Source: Agapanthus africanus
Lineage: Eukaryota; Streptophyta; Magnoliopsida; Asparagales; Amaryllidaceae
Length of the DNA stretch: 64,000 bases
Assembly (NCBI GenBank): GCA_030015575.1
Contig: JASDDO010000026.1
Coordinates: 450,035,096-450,099,095 of the forward strand
Direction of reading: 5' to 3'
In this document: piece by piece, positions 47,421-59,663 of the stretch
Layout of the letters: each line of letters begins with the position of its first letter
How positions within the stretch are numbered: the first letter of the stretch is position 1
Made by a program: the position numbers and the translations under genes
The notes under the pieces: generated by a model
What the model saw: the letters and a program-made list of their open reading frames with translations, nothing else
What the model was told of the DNA's origin: nothing
The model's database searches: none

Positions 47421-50400
47421 CTGTCCCCCGGATCAGTCCTAGTCGAATCCAATAAATGAAATCTAACTGTGTACCTCATGATAACAATCATATCAAAATA
47501 TAAGGATGTCCAGCATCCACATCGAAATCAGAAATCTCTTGTGTCCGGCATCGACATGTAAATGCAGATATCGTCGATACCATCTCAATAGATAATCGCC
47601 TCCCGATATCCCCGGCTCCGATCGGTATCCCTTGGATATCCGCCGTGTCTAATCGAACCCCGGTCAGTATCCCCTGGATATCTGCCGTGTTCATCTCTAT
47701 CTCCGGTATCGAGTATCCTCGTTAGGCTTCCCGCCTATAATGCGGCTATCCTGCCCCTCGGTCTCGAACCGGGTCCACCAAGTATCCTGCTGTATAGCTA
47801 TCCCACTCATTACGGATAAGCCACAAGTCCGAAACCGTATAGCTACCCACACTCAGTTCGGAATAAAACAGTCAGAAAACATCAAAACTCATGGTGGACG
47901 TTAAATCATCATCTTCAGAAAACATCAAGTAAAGAAAGAGAATATTTGCATAGATTGTCCGGATGATATATTATATATATATATATATAACAGTGTCCCA
48001 TACCACTGATATATATCATCAAAAGTAAAATGTTCAGAAATTCATAAAATCAAATATAACATTCATAGTACTGGTAATCATAATGCTTAACAGATAATAA
48101 GGTAAAGTGCGTAAATAAATCATACAAGCAATTAACATATCGATTCTACAGTGTCATGGCAATACTAATGATGTGTAGTGTAACATACGCGTCTGTGCTC
48201 GTACATCATGGCAATCATTAGTATTTGTGCAACTGTTCTAAATGTGTAATAGCCTACTCATATCAACATCTATATACGTATTACGGAGTATAACAGTTCT
48301 ACAGTACAATGAGATGTGGTGTAACATACATGTACGTGCTGGTGCAGTATAGTACTCATTGGTATTTATGCAGTGTTCTATCAGAGTTTTAGTATTACAG
48401 AAACGTATACTATCAATAACTATAATGCGAACATGTAAAGTAAATCTAATCATAACTAATAACTGTAATTTCCTGCTATGCTATATAATTATCTTTGAAA
48501 AAGGAACGAAACGTTGGTTTTGAGAGAAGGAAGCTGCCTTAGATTCAAAAAGATATTCGTTTTGGAAATTGGCACCGCATCATTGTATTTTATCATTAAA
48601 AGGGAAACGAATCGTAGTTTTTAAGAGAATATAGCTCACGCAAGTACCACATTCTAAAACGGAAAATAATCTAGCTCTGCGAGTTTAAAGGAAAACTTAG
48701 CCGTTACTCGGCATATAAATCTCATTATTTCTAATACATATAATTCCTTGTATAATACCTCATTATATCACTGTATTTGTATCATTCAGGTATGGCATGA
48801 TTCCTCATACAACTCCATCAATCATATCCATTTCATAAGGAGCTAACGTCACGTACGTATATCATTAAAACCGTGCATGAAACTATATGCAATGAAGGAC
48901 ATACTATATATGATACTATATCAATAACATTAATATCTAATTAGATATCATACTATTTTATTTATAAGGTTGTGGGGGTGCTATACGCCATCCACCCGAT
49001 TTCCCCCTTAGGTGTAAATCTACTCACCAACTTAATGAGCTTGCAGAATTCCACGCTGCTAAGTTCGTCAAATCCATCTCGGAAATCCTTCGCGATTGCA
49101 CTTATAATCGTGTTTAAAATCACACCGATGAAAATATCATATTGAAAACCAAAACAGCGGGCTAACCACCCATAGGTTAGAACATACAGCTCACTTACCC
49201 CAAAAATGATCAATTGCCCCTGAACTTAACGTACTAACGTCAACATTTCAGTTGCGGTATAGAAATACGGAAAATCATATCAAAATGTCGGAAACTTTAA
49301 ATAAAACCCAACTAAATATTCTCAGATTTCTCTGTAAGAATATTGGGACAATTCAAACAATACTAAAAATCATGATTTTCCCATACAAAGGCACAGAAGA
49401 AAAACCAACACCAAACACCCAAGGGGGGCCGGCGAGCTCGGAAAAGGCCTAGATGTCGCCGGGTCAACCAATGACTTAGGGGCTTGGCCATTAAGTTAAG
49501 TCTTATAGTGGTCCTATGATGCTTATGATATTGCTAGTTTTTCTAGTGCTTATACCTATTGGTTCCAGATTCAATTGAAATGAGCTAGATATCACGAAAT
49601 CCCAGTTTATAATAATGCACAACTAAACATGCTACGTGTCGTATATAGAATTTTACTCCAAAACTGATACTAGCTTACAGATTTAACCTACTACTAAAAT
49701 AACTTAAATAAACAATACCAAATATACCTATACACCAATAGAGAGATACCTTTAAAAAATACAACACACAACTCCCCTACAAATCCGGCGAGCTCGGATT
49801 TTACCTTCTTGTCGCCGGCCAAAATCTGAGGTAATGGGTTCATATTCCTATGTGTTATTCTAGGTCCAATTTACAAGTTTAAGGCACTGTTTGGGTTTTC
49901 TAATTTACATCTAAACTATAGCAGATTCAAAATAAAGCTTAATTATCCAAATACGATATATACCGATATCATACCTCTAAACAGAAACAATATTGAACTA
50001 AGAACTGCAGGGTTAAACTTATACCTATTGAATGATTCACCAGAGAACACCAGCTCAAGAATCCTATGATGGAATCATCTAAGGGTTGTAGTGTATTGTG
50101 TTTGATGAAGGGTACCCTTGATGAAGGAAGTCATTGCTCTCTCTCTCTCTCTTTTGGTACGAACACTTAAGAATTTCTTGTTTTGGGGCTGAAGAGTGTA
50201 TTGTTTAAGTTGGGATAGGTAAAGAATTTTCTAAGTATTATGTGTAAATGGGTGAGGAGGCTTGTAGAGAAAGCATGAAGTGCATGTTAAGAGGTGGAGG
50301 TGGCATGAGAGGAAGGAGGATGTGTCCTATAATGAAGCATGGTGCATTCATGCAAGGAGGAGGTGTTAACCTTGAAGAAGGAGGTGGAAAGTTATGAAGG

Positions 50401-50819
50401 AGGAGGTGGTGGATTGTAAGTATGGGTGAGGTGAGTTGTATGTGAGGGTTTAGTCTAGATTATGATATGTCAACCACTTCCAAAATAATAAAAACAACAA
50501 AAGAAAGAAAACCCTTTTTATGTAACATCTACATCCATGCTTAAAATGAAATACTTGTCATGGAACTTAAATATTCTTATCTTAATATGAAATCTTATAT
50601 CATGTTACAATTAAAATCCATATGAAACAAAAGATATGAAATGATTTAATCTATCGCTTAAATGTCATTAGCTTAATGTAAAATTCAATATCATGTTAAA
50701 ATAATTAAAATATTATTTTTATGACATCACACCTTTATTCATATTCTACCAAAATAATCACATTTTTACGGATATAATTCCGATACCAAAAGCTGTATGT
50801 GATATCACTTTTATAAACT
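46739..50819 (-). mobile_element. Tekay-like LTR, minus orientation
   Basis: Begins TGTCACGACCC, the reverse complement of the GGGTCGTGACA end of the Tekay-like LTRs. Reverse-strand matches run in the same order as in 38470-42875: GAGCTAGCT (about 47020), CATGGTGGACG (47891), GGTGCTATACGCCATCCACCC and ATCTACTCAC (48977-49025), a TC-rich block (about 50110-50150) and AATATTATTTTTATGA near the right end. It is a clearly diverged relative, not a copy. The right boundary was cut by the Athila at 50820, so I cannot tell a solo LTR from a complete element. Contains a (GT)15 run at 47388-47418. No gene seen in these 4 kb. Confidence 0.75.
47388..47418. repeat. (GT)n microsatellite
   Basis: About 15 uninterrupted GT units preceded by a TATATA run. 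Confidence 0.97.
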
Positions 50820-51968
50820 TGATTGTCTTAAGATTCTGATTGTGTGTATCAAATCAAGTGAATGAATTTCTTTGTGTCGGTATTTAGAAAATTGTAAAGA
50901 AATCACAACCAAAAATTATATTTGACCGCAATCAACTACGGTGTCAGTTGTAGATCGTAAGCGAGTGCGGATCGTCCACAGGGATTGTGCGATTCGTTTC
51001 TTTGTTTAATTTGTTTGAATCGAAAAGTTAATCGAAAAGAAAAGAAAACATGATTCAAGAATTTATCGATTGATTCAGGTGTCACGATGTTTAATCAAGA
51101 ATCAAGAAACTGATAAACAAATCAAGAATCGGTGTTTTGATAATATTTCCAACCAAAATGTCAAGAATCTAAATGAGGCTCGTAGGAATCGATCGGATCT
51201 ATAGACGTGAAGTAATTTCAAGCTTTCGTGTTCTTGTCCTTCGAAGGATTGATACTAGATCGATGATGATCGACGAGAGTTAGGGCTTTCTTGATGAAAC
51301 TAGGGTTTCATTGTTTAACCCTTGTTCTTTCTTCGATATCATTCGCATTCTAGCCTCTAGCAATTTCAAGAAACGATCATAACTCCCCAATCTCGAGCTA
51401 TATCAATCAAGAAAGCATCGCAACGAATTGGGTTGTCGATTCTTGAACTTGCTAGGGTTTACAAAACTCGTAGGATTCAAGAATCGATTTAAGATATATT
51501 ACATCATCATTCTATTGATCGTCTCGACTCCTCGACGAGTGGAGTATTACTCAAACATCATCACACAGAAAGTATTCAAGAATTGAAAAGATATCATGAT
51601 GCGAGAATTTATAGAAAACAAGATAAAAGAATATCACCTTTTATTTATATCAACAATTTGATTATAGTCGCTCAAGAACTACAAGAGGAAGAACTAGATT
51701 GTCGATTTAGCGTTGCTCGGCTTCGTGAGTCGCGGATCAACTTGGACCACTTGCTCTGTTGAAGATTGGCTCGGCTCATAAAAGGGTTGCAAAGTTTCTT
51801 GCTTGATGGGTACTCGGGATCTTGGCTTTTGATTGGAATTAGGGTTAGGGTTTCACACAAGTCCTCTCACTAGACTTGTGGAAGAAGAAGATGAAGAAGG
51901 AGATAGAATGGATCTAAATTGGCTAAAAATCAATTGGTCAAGGATCAAGTCCCCTTTACAAGTGAGCC

Positions 51969-51981
51969 TAGGGTCTTATTT
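51969..51981 (-). promoter_or_regulatory. Probable TATA box of the Athila LTR
   Basis: Minus-strand CTATAAATAAGACC, about 690 bp into the LTR. Position fits a U3 promoter; use is inferred. Confidence 0.5.
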
Positions 51982-52230
51982 ATAGATCACTCAAACCCTC
52001 GGTCTAGGTTTGAAATTGTAGTTCCCTCCAAAAGTTTGTTGAGTCTTCTAGAAGGTAGTTTGTTAAGAGCTAGCTTAGGCTTTAAGCTAGGATTAATTAA
52101 GCTTGGAAACCCTAGTTTGCTGATCTGGCAGAAACCCCTGGAGTCTTCTGGAACTTGAGGTATATTTCTGTACTGTAGGGACATAGGGAAGCATTTTGGA
52201 CCAAAATTGAGTGTCTGATTCCTTGGACCC

Positions 52231-52276
52231 ACCACGGATCCGCGGCGCAAGCAATCTCCTGCCGCGGATCCGCGGC
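52231..52276. repeat. Paired GC-rich palindromes in the Athila LTR
   Basis: ACCACGGATCCGCGGC (52231-52246) and GCCGCGGATCCGCGGC (52261-52276), 30 bp apart. The second is a perfect 16-bp palindrome. Confidence 0.88.
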
Positions 52277-52665
52277 GTTTTGTAGGGCTTGGGCTTTGGG
52301 CCTTCTTCTGTGGTCTTGAGATGCCATTTTGAGCTTAATCTGATGTGTTGAATTGTATTTGCCCTTTTGTATTGATACCAGATCTGAAGTCATTGAATTG
52401 GCGTAATATTTGAGCGGTACAAATTTGAGCGAGCTTCTCATTTTTCTGCACAGAACTCGAAACATGGGTTGCAATATATAGAAATACTGCCATGCCATGA
52501 AATGCAGTCAATTTCCCTAGAAATGCCGGTTTTAAGGTCTAATACATGTAATCTGGTATTTTGCGACAGTTTTGCTAATATGTGAAATATGAATACCGTA
52601 CTTCTAAATGAATGCAAATGATGAGGAAATTGCCGGCTAAAATATGCAATATTTTCGACTAATCA

Positions 52666-54126
52666 AATTCCCCCAAACTTAATTTCGATCGTCTCGAGCG
52701 AACTGTTTTATTAAAAAGAGAAGGAGAAAATAAAGAAAGAGAAAAACTAACTAGCACACTTTCGTAGGCAACACGATTGCACTGAGCACGTGCAACAAGC
52801 CTTTAAACCTCTAGGTGTCCCTAGTAGGAGGAGTGTTGTCTCCTGAGGGTTTTCAGCGGATTGCACCCACAAAATCCAATAATAAAAGAAAGATCATGAA
52901 TATTACATTTAAAGAAAAGAATTGTAGAAGAAAAGCCTTGAAAATTAGGGTTTCCAACTAAACTAGCTTTTCAGTTGTCATGAGCCCTATCTTAATGGTC
53001 ATGAAAAAATGTCAGAAATCACGTCCTCCCTCAATAAAACATCATCTTATTCTTCATTCCTATCTTTCTTCCAAAACATCGATCATATCACCCTGCGTGT
53101 GTGTAAAGACATTCCTACACCCGGAGAATTCAATTCAAGCTATCATACTCTTGCCCATCAGCCTCAGTACTTTTTAATTAATGAATATTTAGATGAGATT
53201 GCTCACCCACTTTCATGCGACCGTTAATACTTCTTGAGGTACTAACCGACCGATTACTCCTGTGCTTGCTTACCTGGTGTATTTTTCTCGTCTTGCACCA
53301 CCTCAGATATAGCAGTGACTCCCAGACTAGTTGGTCTTAGGGCACTAGGTGAAGAAGCACCCTCGCTATACATTTTTTATTGCCCTTGGTGATAACAAAA
53401 CCAGTGTCCATTTTTCTCACCACTTTATATTTTCTTTATTCATTTTTTTTTCTTTTTATTTCCTTCATACATCGGCTTTAAGATAAGAGCATTTCAAGGT
53501 ATCATCTACTATCCCAGGCTTCAAGACGTGTGTAAGTGCGAATAGCAGGGTAGCAACGTTCAAAATGTTTGGCTTCCAGAATAGAAACTATTTTTCAGAC
53601 TTATTTTTATCCTCAGATTAGTGACGTCCTTTATCTTACTAACCCTTGGGACAACGGCTCATAACTACTTATTACTAGTTCGTATAAGAAAACTTCTAAT
53701 TTTCTTAGTTTTCTTAAATTTTTCTAATCTCATGGATGTAATTGTTCACTATCTAAACTTTCGTTATCTTATTTATGTACAAAAAAGTGTAAATATTAAA
53801 ATTATTTTTATACTTGGAAATTTTTAAATTTTTATGGGTTTTGAAAATTTTTCAATTTTTATAGATTTTTAAAGAAATGTTTTGTGCTTATGCAGATGAT
53901 ATGCAAATGATGCAAAAATAAGCACAAACCTCCCCCAAACTTGTTTTCAACAGTGTCCTCACTGTTGCGAATCGCTATACCTACAAAAACTGTAAGCCTG
54001 GGGGGAATTATTAGTGGGGGCAAAATATATAAGTGAAGAACTTCCCCCAAACTTATTTTTTTCACTCACCTTCATTCAAAAAATGATGCAATGATATACA
54101 GGATATGAAGGTGAGACGGAGGAATT
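52666..54126 (-). other. 3' non-coding region of Athila with repeated polypurine tracts
   Basis: No env-like ORF; the ORFs of 65-72 aa are on the wrong strand or unconserved. Three CCCCCAAACTT blocks (minus: AAGTTTGGGGG) occur: at the LTR edge (52670-52680), at 53934-53942 and at 54045-54053. The first two are each followed on the plus strand by a small hairpin. Order and wording of the region parallel 2491-4010. Confidence 0.7.
53932..53967 (-). other. Internal polypurine-like tract plus hairpin
   Basis: CCCCCAAACTTGTTTT then the perfect stem CAACAGTG-TCCT-CACTGTTG (53948-53967). The homologous stems in the non-autonomous element (3801-3820, 3944-3961) keep pairing with different outer bases. 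Confidence 0.75.
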
Positions 54127-55842
54127 TTAATCCAAATAAACTGGCTCTTGTAAGAACAAGAGATCCTCCGTGGGGTCAGTGGAAAAATACGGCTTAAGTC
54201 TATGTCCATTTACTTTGAAAAAGGTGCCGTTTTTAACATTTTCTACTTCTACTGCCCCGTGCGGGTATACAGACCGCACAACAAAAGGACCCTTCCAACG
54301 AGATCGGAGCTTACCCGCATGAAGGTGTAATCGTGAATCATAAAGAAGGACTTGTTGACCAGGTGAAAATGTCTTCCTTAAAATGTTTTTATCGTGAAAA
54401 ACCTTAGTCCTATTCTTCGTGATTACAGCATTATCATAAGCTTCATCGCGGAGTTCGCTTAGCTCATTAATTTGCAGCTTCCGAAAGTTGCAAGCAAGGT
54501 TTAGATCAAAATTTATTTCTTTTATAGCCCACAATGCTTTATGCTCTATCTCGACGGGTAAATGACATGCTTTTCCAAACACTATCCTATATGGAGACAT
54601 TCCTAGGTCGGTCTTATATGCAGTTCGGAATGCCCAAAGAGCATCCGTCAGTTTGGTCGACCAGTCTTTTCTATTTTTAGCAACAGTTTTCTCCAGGATA
54701 AGTTTGATTTGTCTGTTTGAGATTTCAGCCTGCCCGCTTGTCTGGGGATGATAGGGTGTAGAAAGTCGGTGGTTGATTGAGTATTTTCGCATCAGAGTCT
54801 CGAAAGACCTGTTGCAGAAATGTGTCCCATTATCGCTAATGATAGCGCGTGGGTGTCCAAATCGCGAAAAGATATTCTCTTTTAAGAACTTAATGACAAC
54901 TTTCTTGTCATTAGTGCGACATGGAATGGCTTCTACCCATTTGGAGACATAATCAACCGCCAGCAGAATGTACAAATTCCCAAAGGAGTTGGGAAAAGGA
55001 CCCATAAAATCAATGCCCCAAACATCGAATATTTCAACAACCAGAATGGGTTGTTGAGGCATTTCATTCCTCCGGGATATTCTACCCGTATACTGACATT
55101 GTGTACAGGTTTTGCAATAGTCAAATGCGTCCTTGAATAAGGTCGGCCAATAAAATCCACATTGCAAAACCTTTTCCGCTGTTTTTCTAGGACCAAAGTG
55201 ACCCCCACAGGCCTGATCATGACAAAATGAAAGAACACTCTTGAACTCTTCATTCGGGACACACCGGCGAATGATCTGATCAGGACAATATTTAAACAAA
55301 TAAGGTTCATCCCAGTAAAAGTGTTTTACTTGGGATAGAAAACGGTATTTGTCCTGTTTTGACCAATCGCTGGGTATCAGTCCTGTGGCATGATAGTTCA
55401 CAATATCCCTGAACCATGGTTCAGCGGATATGCTCAAGAGTTGTTCGTCAGGGAACGAATCATTGATCGACAGGGTCACAGGGGAAGAAATGATGCGTGA
55501 AAGGTGGTCGGCTACAACGTTTTCACATCCTTTCTTATCTTTGATAACAAGATCGAATTCTTGTAAAAGAAGGATCCAACGTATTAGTCGACCTTTTGCA
55601 TCTTTCTTCGCCAGAAGATGTTTTAAAGCAGAATGGTCAGTATACACAACTATAGGTGAGCCAATTAAGTAAGGCCTGAATTTTTCTAATGCAAATACAA
55701 CCGCTAAGAGTTCTTTTTCTGTGGTTGTATAATTGATTTGCGCATCATTCAGGGTCTTACATGCATAGTATATCACGTGTGGCATCTTATCGATGTGCTG
55801 TCCTAAGACTGCACCTACTGCAAAATCAGATGCGTCACACAT
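54127..55842 (-). pseudogene. Athila pol: RNase H and integrase
   Basis: 571 aa open to the natural end of pol. RNase H at 1-115: D3 in [14 protein letters not shown]43 in [11 protein letters not shown]69 in VYTDHSAL, D112 in VADHLSR. Integrase: zinc domain H208/H215 with C243, C246, C249 ([10 protein letters not shown]...YCKTCTQC), catalytic D278 (GIDFMGPF), D337 (SDNGTHF), E373 (SGQAEISNR), correct DD35E. C-terminal domain includes [18 protein letters not shown]. All key residues are present. It is in frame with the RT piece upstream, separated by one TAG (55861-55863) at the position of a Trp codon. Confidence 0.92.
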
Positions 55843-55860
55843 CAGCTCAAAGGGGTAGTC

Positions 55861-57510
55861 CTAGTTTGGTGATGATAAAACGGGGGCTGAAGTGAGTGAG
55901 TGTTTAAGTGAGTCGAAAGCTGTCTCGCAGTCCGGGTAAAAGTGGAAGGTCGTATCCTTGGCCAGGAGTAGTGTTAAAGGTCTAGCAATTCTGCTAAAGT
56001 CCTTTATGAATCTCCTATAAAAGCCCGCATGGCCAAGGAAAGATCGAATATCTTTGACGCTTTTGGGATGAGGGAGGTTTTGAATGACATCTATTTTAGC
56101 TCTATCAACCTCAATGCCTTTCTGTGAAATGACATGTCCAAGTACAATTCCTTCTTGGACCATAAAATGGCATTTTTCCCAGTTCAAAGTCAAGTTCTTC
56201 TCTTTGCAACGAGTAAGAACAGCGTCAAAGTTCGCTAGGCAATCAGAAAAAGAGTCTCCAAAAATCGAGAAATCGTCCATAAAGATCTCCAGAAAATTCT
56301 CTACCATATCAGAGAATATCCCCATCATACACCGCTGAAAGGTAGCGGGAGCATTGCATAACCCAAAGGGCATGCGACTGTAAGCAAAGGTACCAAAAGG
56401 ACAAGTAAAAGTGGTTTTATCTTGATCCTTTTTGGCGATGGGGACCTGATTATATCCTGAGTATCCGTCCATAAAGCAATAATACTCTCGTCCCGCTAAG
56501 CGTTCCAGCATCTGATCAATGAATGGTAGAGGAAAGTTGTCTTTCCTCGTGGCAGCATTGAGTTTTCTATAATCAATACATACACGCCACCCAGTTTGGG
56601 CGTGTGTCTGAATCAACTCATTTGCCTCATTGGTTATAACAGTGATGCCGGATTTCTTAGGAACGACATGTATAGGACTCACCCACTGGCTATCGGAGAT
56701 GGGGTATATAATACCATTATCTAAGCATTTGACGATCTCTTTCATGACCGCTTCCTTCATGACGGGATTCAACCGTCTCTGTGGTTCTCGGGTTGGTCTG
56801 GCATCATCCATCACATGTATATGATGTTCAACTATCAAGGGACTAATCCCTTTGATGTCCGCCATACTCCAACCAAACGCCTCTTTGTTAGATCTCAATA
56901 CCGATAAAAGTGCATTTTCTTGCTCTGATGCAAGAGAAGCGGATATGATAACCGGCAAAGACTCATTCTCACCTAGATATGCATATTTAAGGTGAGAAGG
57001 TAAAATTTTGAGATCTAACTCGGGCGGAGAAATGATAGAAGGAGGGATCATTGAATGATTTTTGGATTTACAAAGAAGCTCAGAGCCTGTGAAAGATACA
57101 GACTCGGGTGGAGAAAAGTCAGGAGTGCAGGACTCAAGTGTAGGTAAAGTGTCCTCACTAAGATCATGTGTGAAATCAAACAGAGATGTGGTAATGTCAT
57201 CGAGATCAGTAAAGCAAAGTTCCTCAGCTCCACAACTATCGGGAGCGATCTCATGGACAGAGCACACATCTAAAATATGAGCAGAGGGTTCTGATGGATG
57301 ACTTCCAACTTTGTAGATATTTAGTTCAATGGTCATATTTCCAAATGATAAGTTCATTGAACCATTTCTACAGTTTATAACAGCGTTGGAAGTGGCAAGG
57401 AAAGGACGACCCAGAATCACCGGAATTTGGCCCCGGGGGTTTGCTACAGGATGTGTGTCGAGCACAATGAAGTCTACAGGGAAAACAAATTCCCCGACCT
57501 TTATCAACAC
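55861..57510 (-). pseudogene. Athila pol: end of protease, linker and reverse transcriptase
   Basis: 549 aa. Residues 1-50 finish the protease domain (VGEFVFPVDFIVLDTH, ILGRPFLATSNAVI). About 75-200 is an acidic linker. RT from ~230 (RREPQRRLNPVMKEAV) with the first palm Asp in CFMDGYSGYNQV (about 345-356) and the catalytic MDD at 411-413. Then the clade-typical NWEKCHFMVQEGIVLGH and FLGHAGFYRRF. Between 57543 and 57511 the frame is open back to the stop at 57544-57546 (CGA to TGA in the usual ADRS), so it belongs to the same polyprotein. Confidence 0.92.
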
Positions 57511-57543
57511 ATCCTCTAATTCACCCCTTGGTTTGGTGATAGA

Positions 57544-58135
57544 TCAGTCTGCCATCTGGAGAGTGCAGTGAGCAGGTTTCAGCTCTCCAATCCCTAATTG
57601 CTCATAGATAGAATAAGGGAGCAGGTTAACACTTGCGCCAAGGTCTAAAAGAGCACGATTTATGTTTTTACCCCCAATCGAAATCGATATTGTAGGACAT
57701 CCTGGGTCCTTTCGTTTCTTTGGTAGCTGGGGTATAAAAGCAGTGCTAATATTATTAGACATGAAGACCTTCTTCGGCACTTGAGTCTTCCTCTTCCTAG
57801 TGCACAAGTCCTTAAGAATTTTCGCATATGCGGGGACTTGTTGAATCGCATCTAGGAGAGGGATATTGATGTTAACCTGTTTGAACATTTCCATTATTTT
57901 CTCCATATGAGGACTTGTTCTATTAGCCCTTAACCGATTCGGGTAAGGAGCTTTTGCAATAAGCGCAGGGTCCATCACAGGAGAAGGAAGAGGAGGTAGA
58001 CGAGGTCCCAAAAGTGGTGTGGTTACCGTCTGTGGAGAACTATAAGGGTTGGGAGAAGGTGTCGAGCCTAATGGGAAATGGAGAATAGGCTCGCGAGAAG
58101 ATGGTGAGGTAGAAGAAGAAGGATCAGAAGGAGAA
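57544..58135 (-). pseudogene. Athila pol: start with aspartic protease
   Basis: The frame is open from the CA repeat at 58136-58151 down to the TGA at 57544-57546. After a Pro/Ser-rich spacer come helices with NINIPLLDAIQQVPAYAKILKDLCT and the protease active site ALLDLGASVNLLPYS, where DLG replaces the retroviral DTG/DSG as is usual for Athila. The listed ORF begins at a TTG (58011) and is not a true start; translation would come from gag. Confidence 0.9.
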
Positions 58136-59663
58136 GTGTGTGTGTGTGTGGAAAGGTCTCAGCCGGGGTGTTGATATGATTTTCAGTATCATCAATACCT
58201 TCCCCGACATGATTGTTCAGCACTCTTCCCGATCTCAACGTTGTGATGGCATTTACATTGTAATGCCCAGGATTCTGTAGGGGTTGAGAGGGAAGTTTCC
58301 TTTTTTCTCTCGCACTCATTTCGGCTTTTAGGCGTGCGATTTCAGCTTCCATCGATCTGATACTCTCAGCTTGGGACGCTGAGTTTTTCTTTATCTCACT
58401 GACGGAAGATCTAACCTCAGTCGAAACCTCTATGAAATTTGATAAAAGTGATTTCATGGTTTGAGTGAATTGAGAGAACTCGTCAGAACAGGACTGCATA
58501 GGATTAGACCGTGCAGGAGTGTTGCCCTGGTTTTGGAAATTTTGTGACTGATAGGGGTGCTGAGTGAGTTGAAGGGGTTGCTGTTGTGATGGAGGAAGAA
58601 CCCGTTGAAATTGATTCGTGTTTGGAACCGTGTTCTGAGATTGGTTTTGGTTCCAAGCGAAATTCGGGTGATTCCTCCAACCCTGATTGTACGTGGAAGA
58701 ATATGGATCGTTTCTAGGTCTTTGAAATGCGGCATTAGAATGCTCGTGACCTTGAAACGCAGAGTTTAATGGACATTCTTCCGTTAAATGAGACGGATCA
58801 GAACGGCACCCACAAACAGTTTTGGGGAGTGACACTGGGTTTAGGGAGGCTGCTGCAAATTTGTGTTCCATAGCGTCGAGCTTCTTTTGCATAGCTGCCA
58901 TTTCAGCTCGAACACCTATGGACACATCTATTTGGTGTACGCCACCCCTATTCAATGGTTGGGTTCCACTCTCCCACTGTAGTAATTTTTCAGCGAACTC
59001 TTCTAAATACTTCCAAGCTTCCCCATCATCTTTGGTCATAAAAGTACCTTGACACATGTTTTCAAGGCTCTGTTTAGTGCTTGGGTTAATGCCCTCATAA
59101 ATGATTCGGCAAAGCTCCCATCTCGGGATGCCGTGGTGAGGACACTGAACCAAAAGATCCTTGAAACGTTCAAAGCATTTAGAGAATGGTCCAGCAGGGA
59201 GCTGGGCAAATTGATTCAGTTCGCTAAGGATTCGAGCTGTCTTTTGTATTGGGTAAAATTTCTTAAGGAATGCAGCGACGAATTCTTCCCAATTCATGAT
59301 AAAGTGTGATGTAGTGTTATATAGCCACTTCTCGGCTATATCGCACAATGTAAATGGAAGAAGTCGTAGACGCATTGCATCCACTGAAAGTTGTGACGTA
59401 CCCATCATTGCGCATACGTTTTCAAATTTGGTAATGAAAACGTAAGCGTCTTCAGTCTCGAGTCCGTGAAATTTGGGTAAAAGATTGATATACTGGGGCT
59501 TAATCTCAAAGTTATCCCCGTTGGCTGGTGGTGTGGATAAGCAGGTCGAAAGAGGACCTCGAATAGGGTAGCACCTCTCCTGGAGAGAGATGCGAGGTGG
59601 ATTCTGCGCACCAACGGACGGTGGCAGATTAGGGTTAAAGAAGTTCGATGGATTCGGATCCAT
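58068..59663 (-). pseudogene. Athila gag
   Basis: 531-aa frame from ATG 59663. Retrotrans_gag domain at about 60-235: INLLPKFHGLETEDAY, LRLLPFTLCDIAEKWLYN, WEEFVAAFLKKFYP, FERFKDLLVQCPHHG, IIYEGINPSTKQ. Then a knuckle-like CGCRSDPSHLTEEC near 283-296, a Gln/Asn/Pro-rich stretch and a coiled-coil-prone segment (SIRSMEAEIARLKAEMSAREK). Gag forms the particle shell. The real gag frame ends near 58152: in the CA repeat 58136-58151 the frame shifts and the last ~27 aa (HTLLLLILLLLPHH...) are out of frame. The matching upstream sequence in the other frame leads straight into protease. Confidence 0.9.
58136..58151. repeat. (GT)n/(CA)n repeat causing the gag-pol frameshift
   Basis: Eight GT units on the plus strand. 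Reading gag up to PHTHT and then protease's frame (TSPSD...) gives one continuous polyprotein, so slippage here split gag from pol. Confidence 0.85.

Larger units (their letters stand above)
50820..52665 (-). repeat. 3' LTR of the Athila element
   Basis: 1846 bp, plus-strand ends TGATTGTCTTAAG ... CGACTAATCA, followed by CCCCCAAACTT (polypurine tract on the minus strand). The first 598 bp equal 60778-61373 with few differences (for example GAATTTC/GAGTTTC), so insertion was recent. Minus-strand TATAAATAAGACC at 51969-51981 is the likely TATA box, with the palindrome pair 52231-52276 upstream of it. Confidence 0.9.

Noticed and set aside
52666-54126. An env-like third ORF of Athila
   Set aside because: The space is only 1.4 kb, with no minus-strand frame of useful length and no membrane segment pattern.
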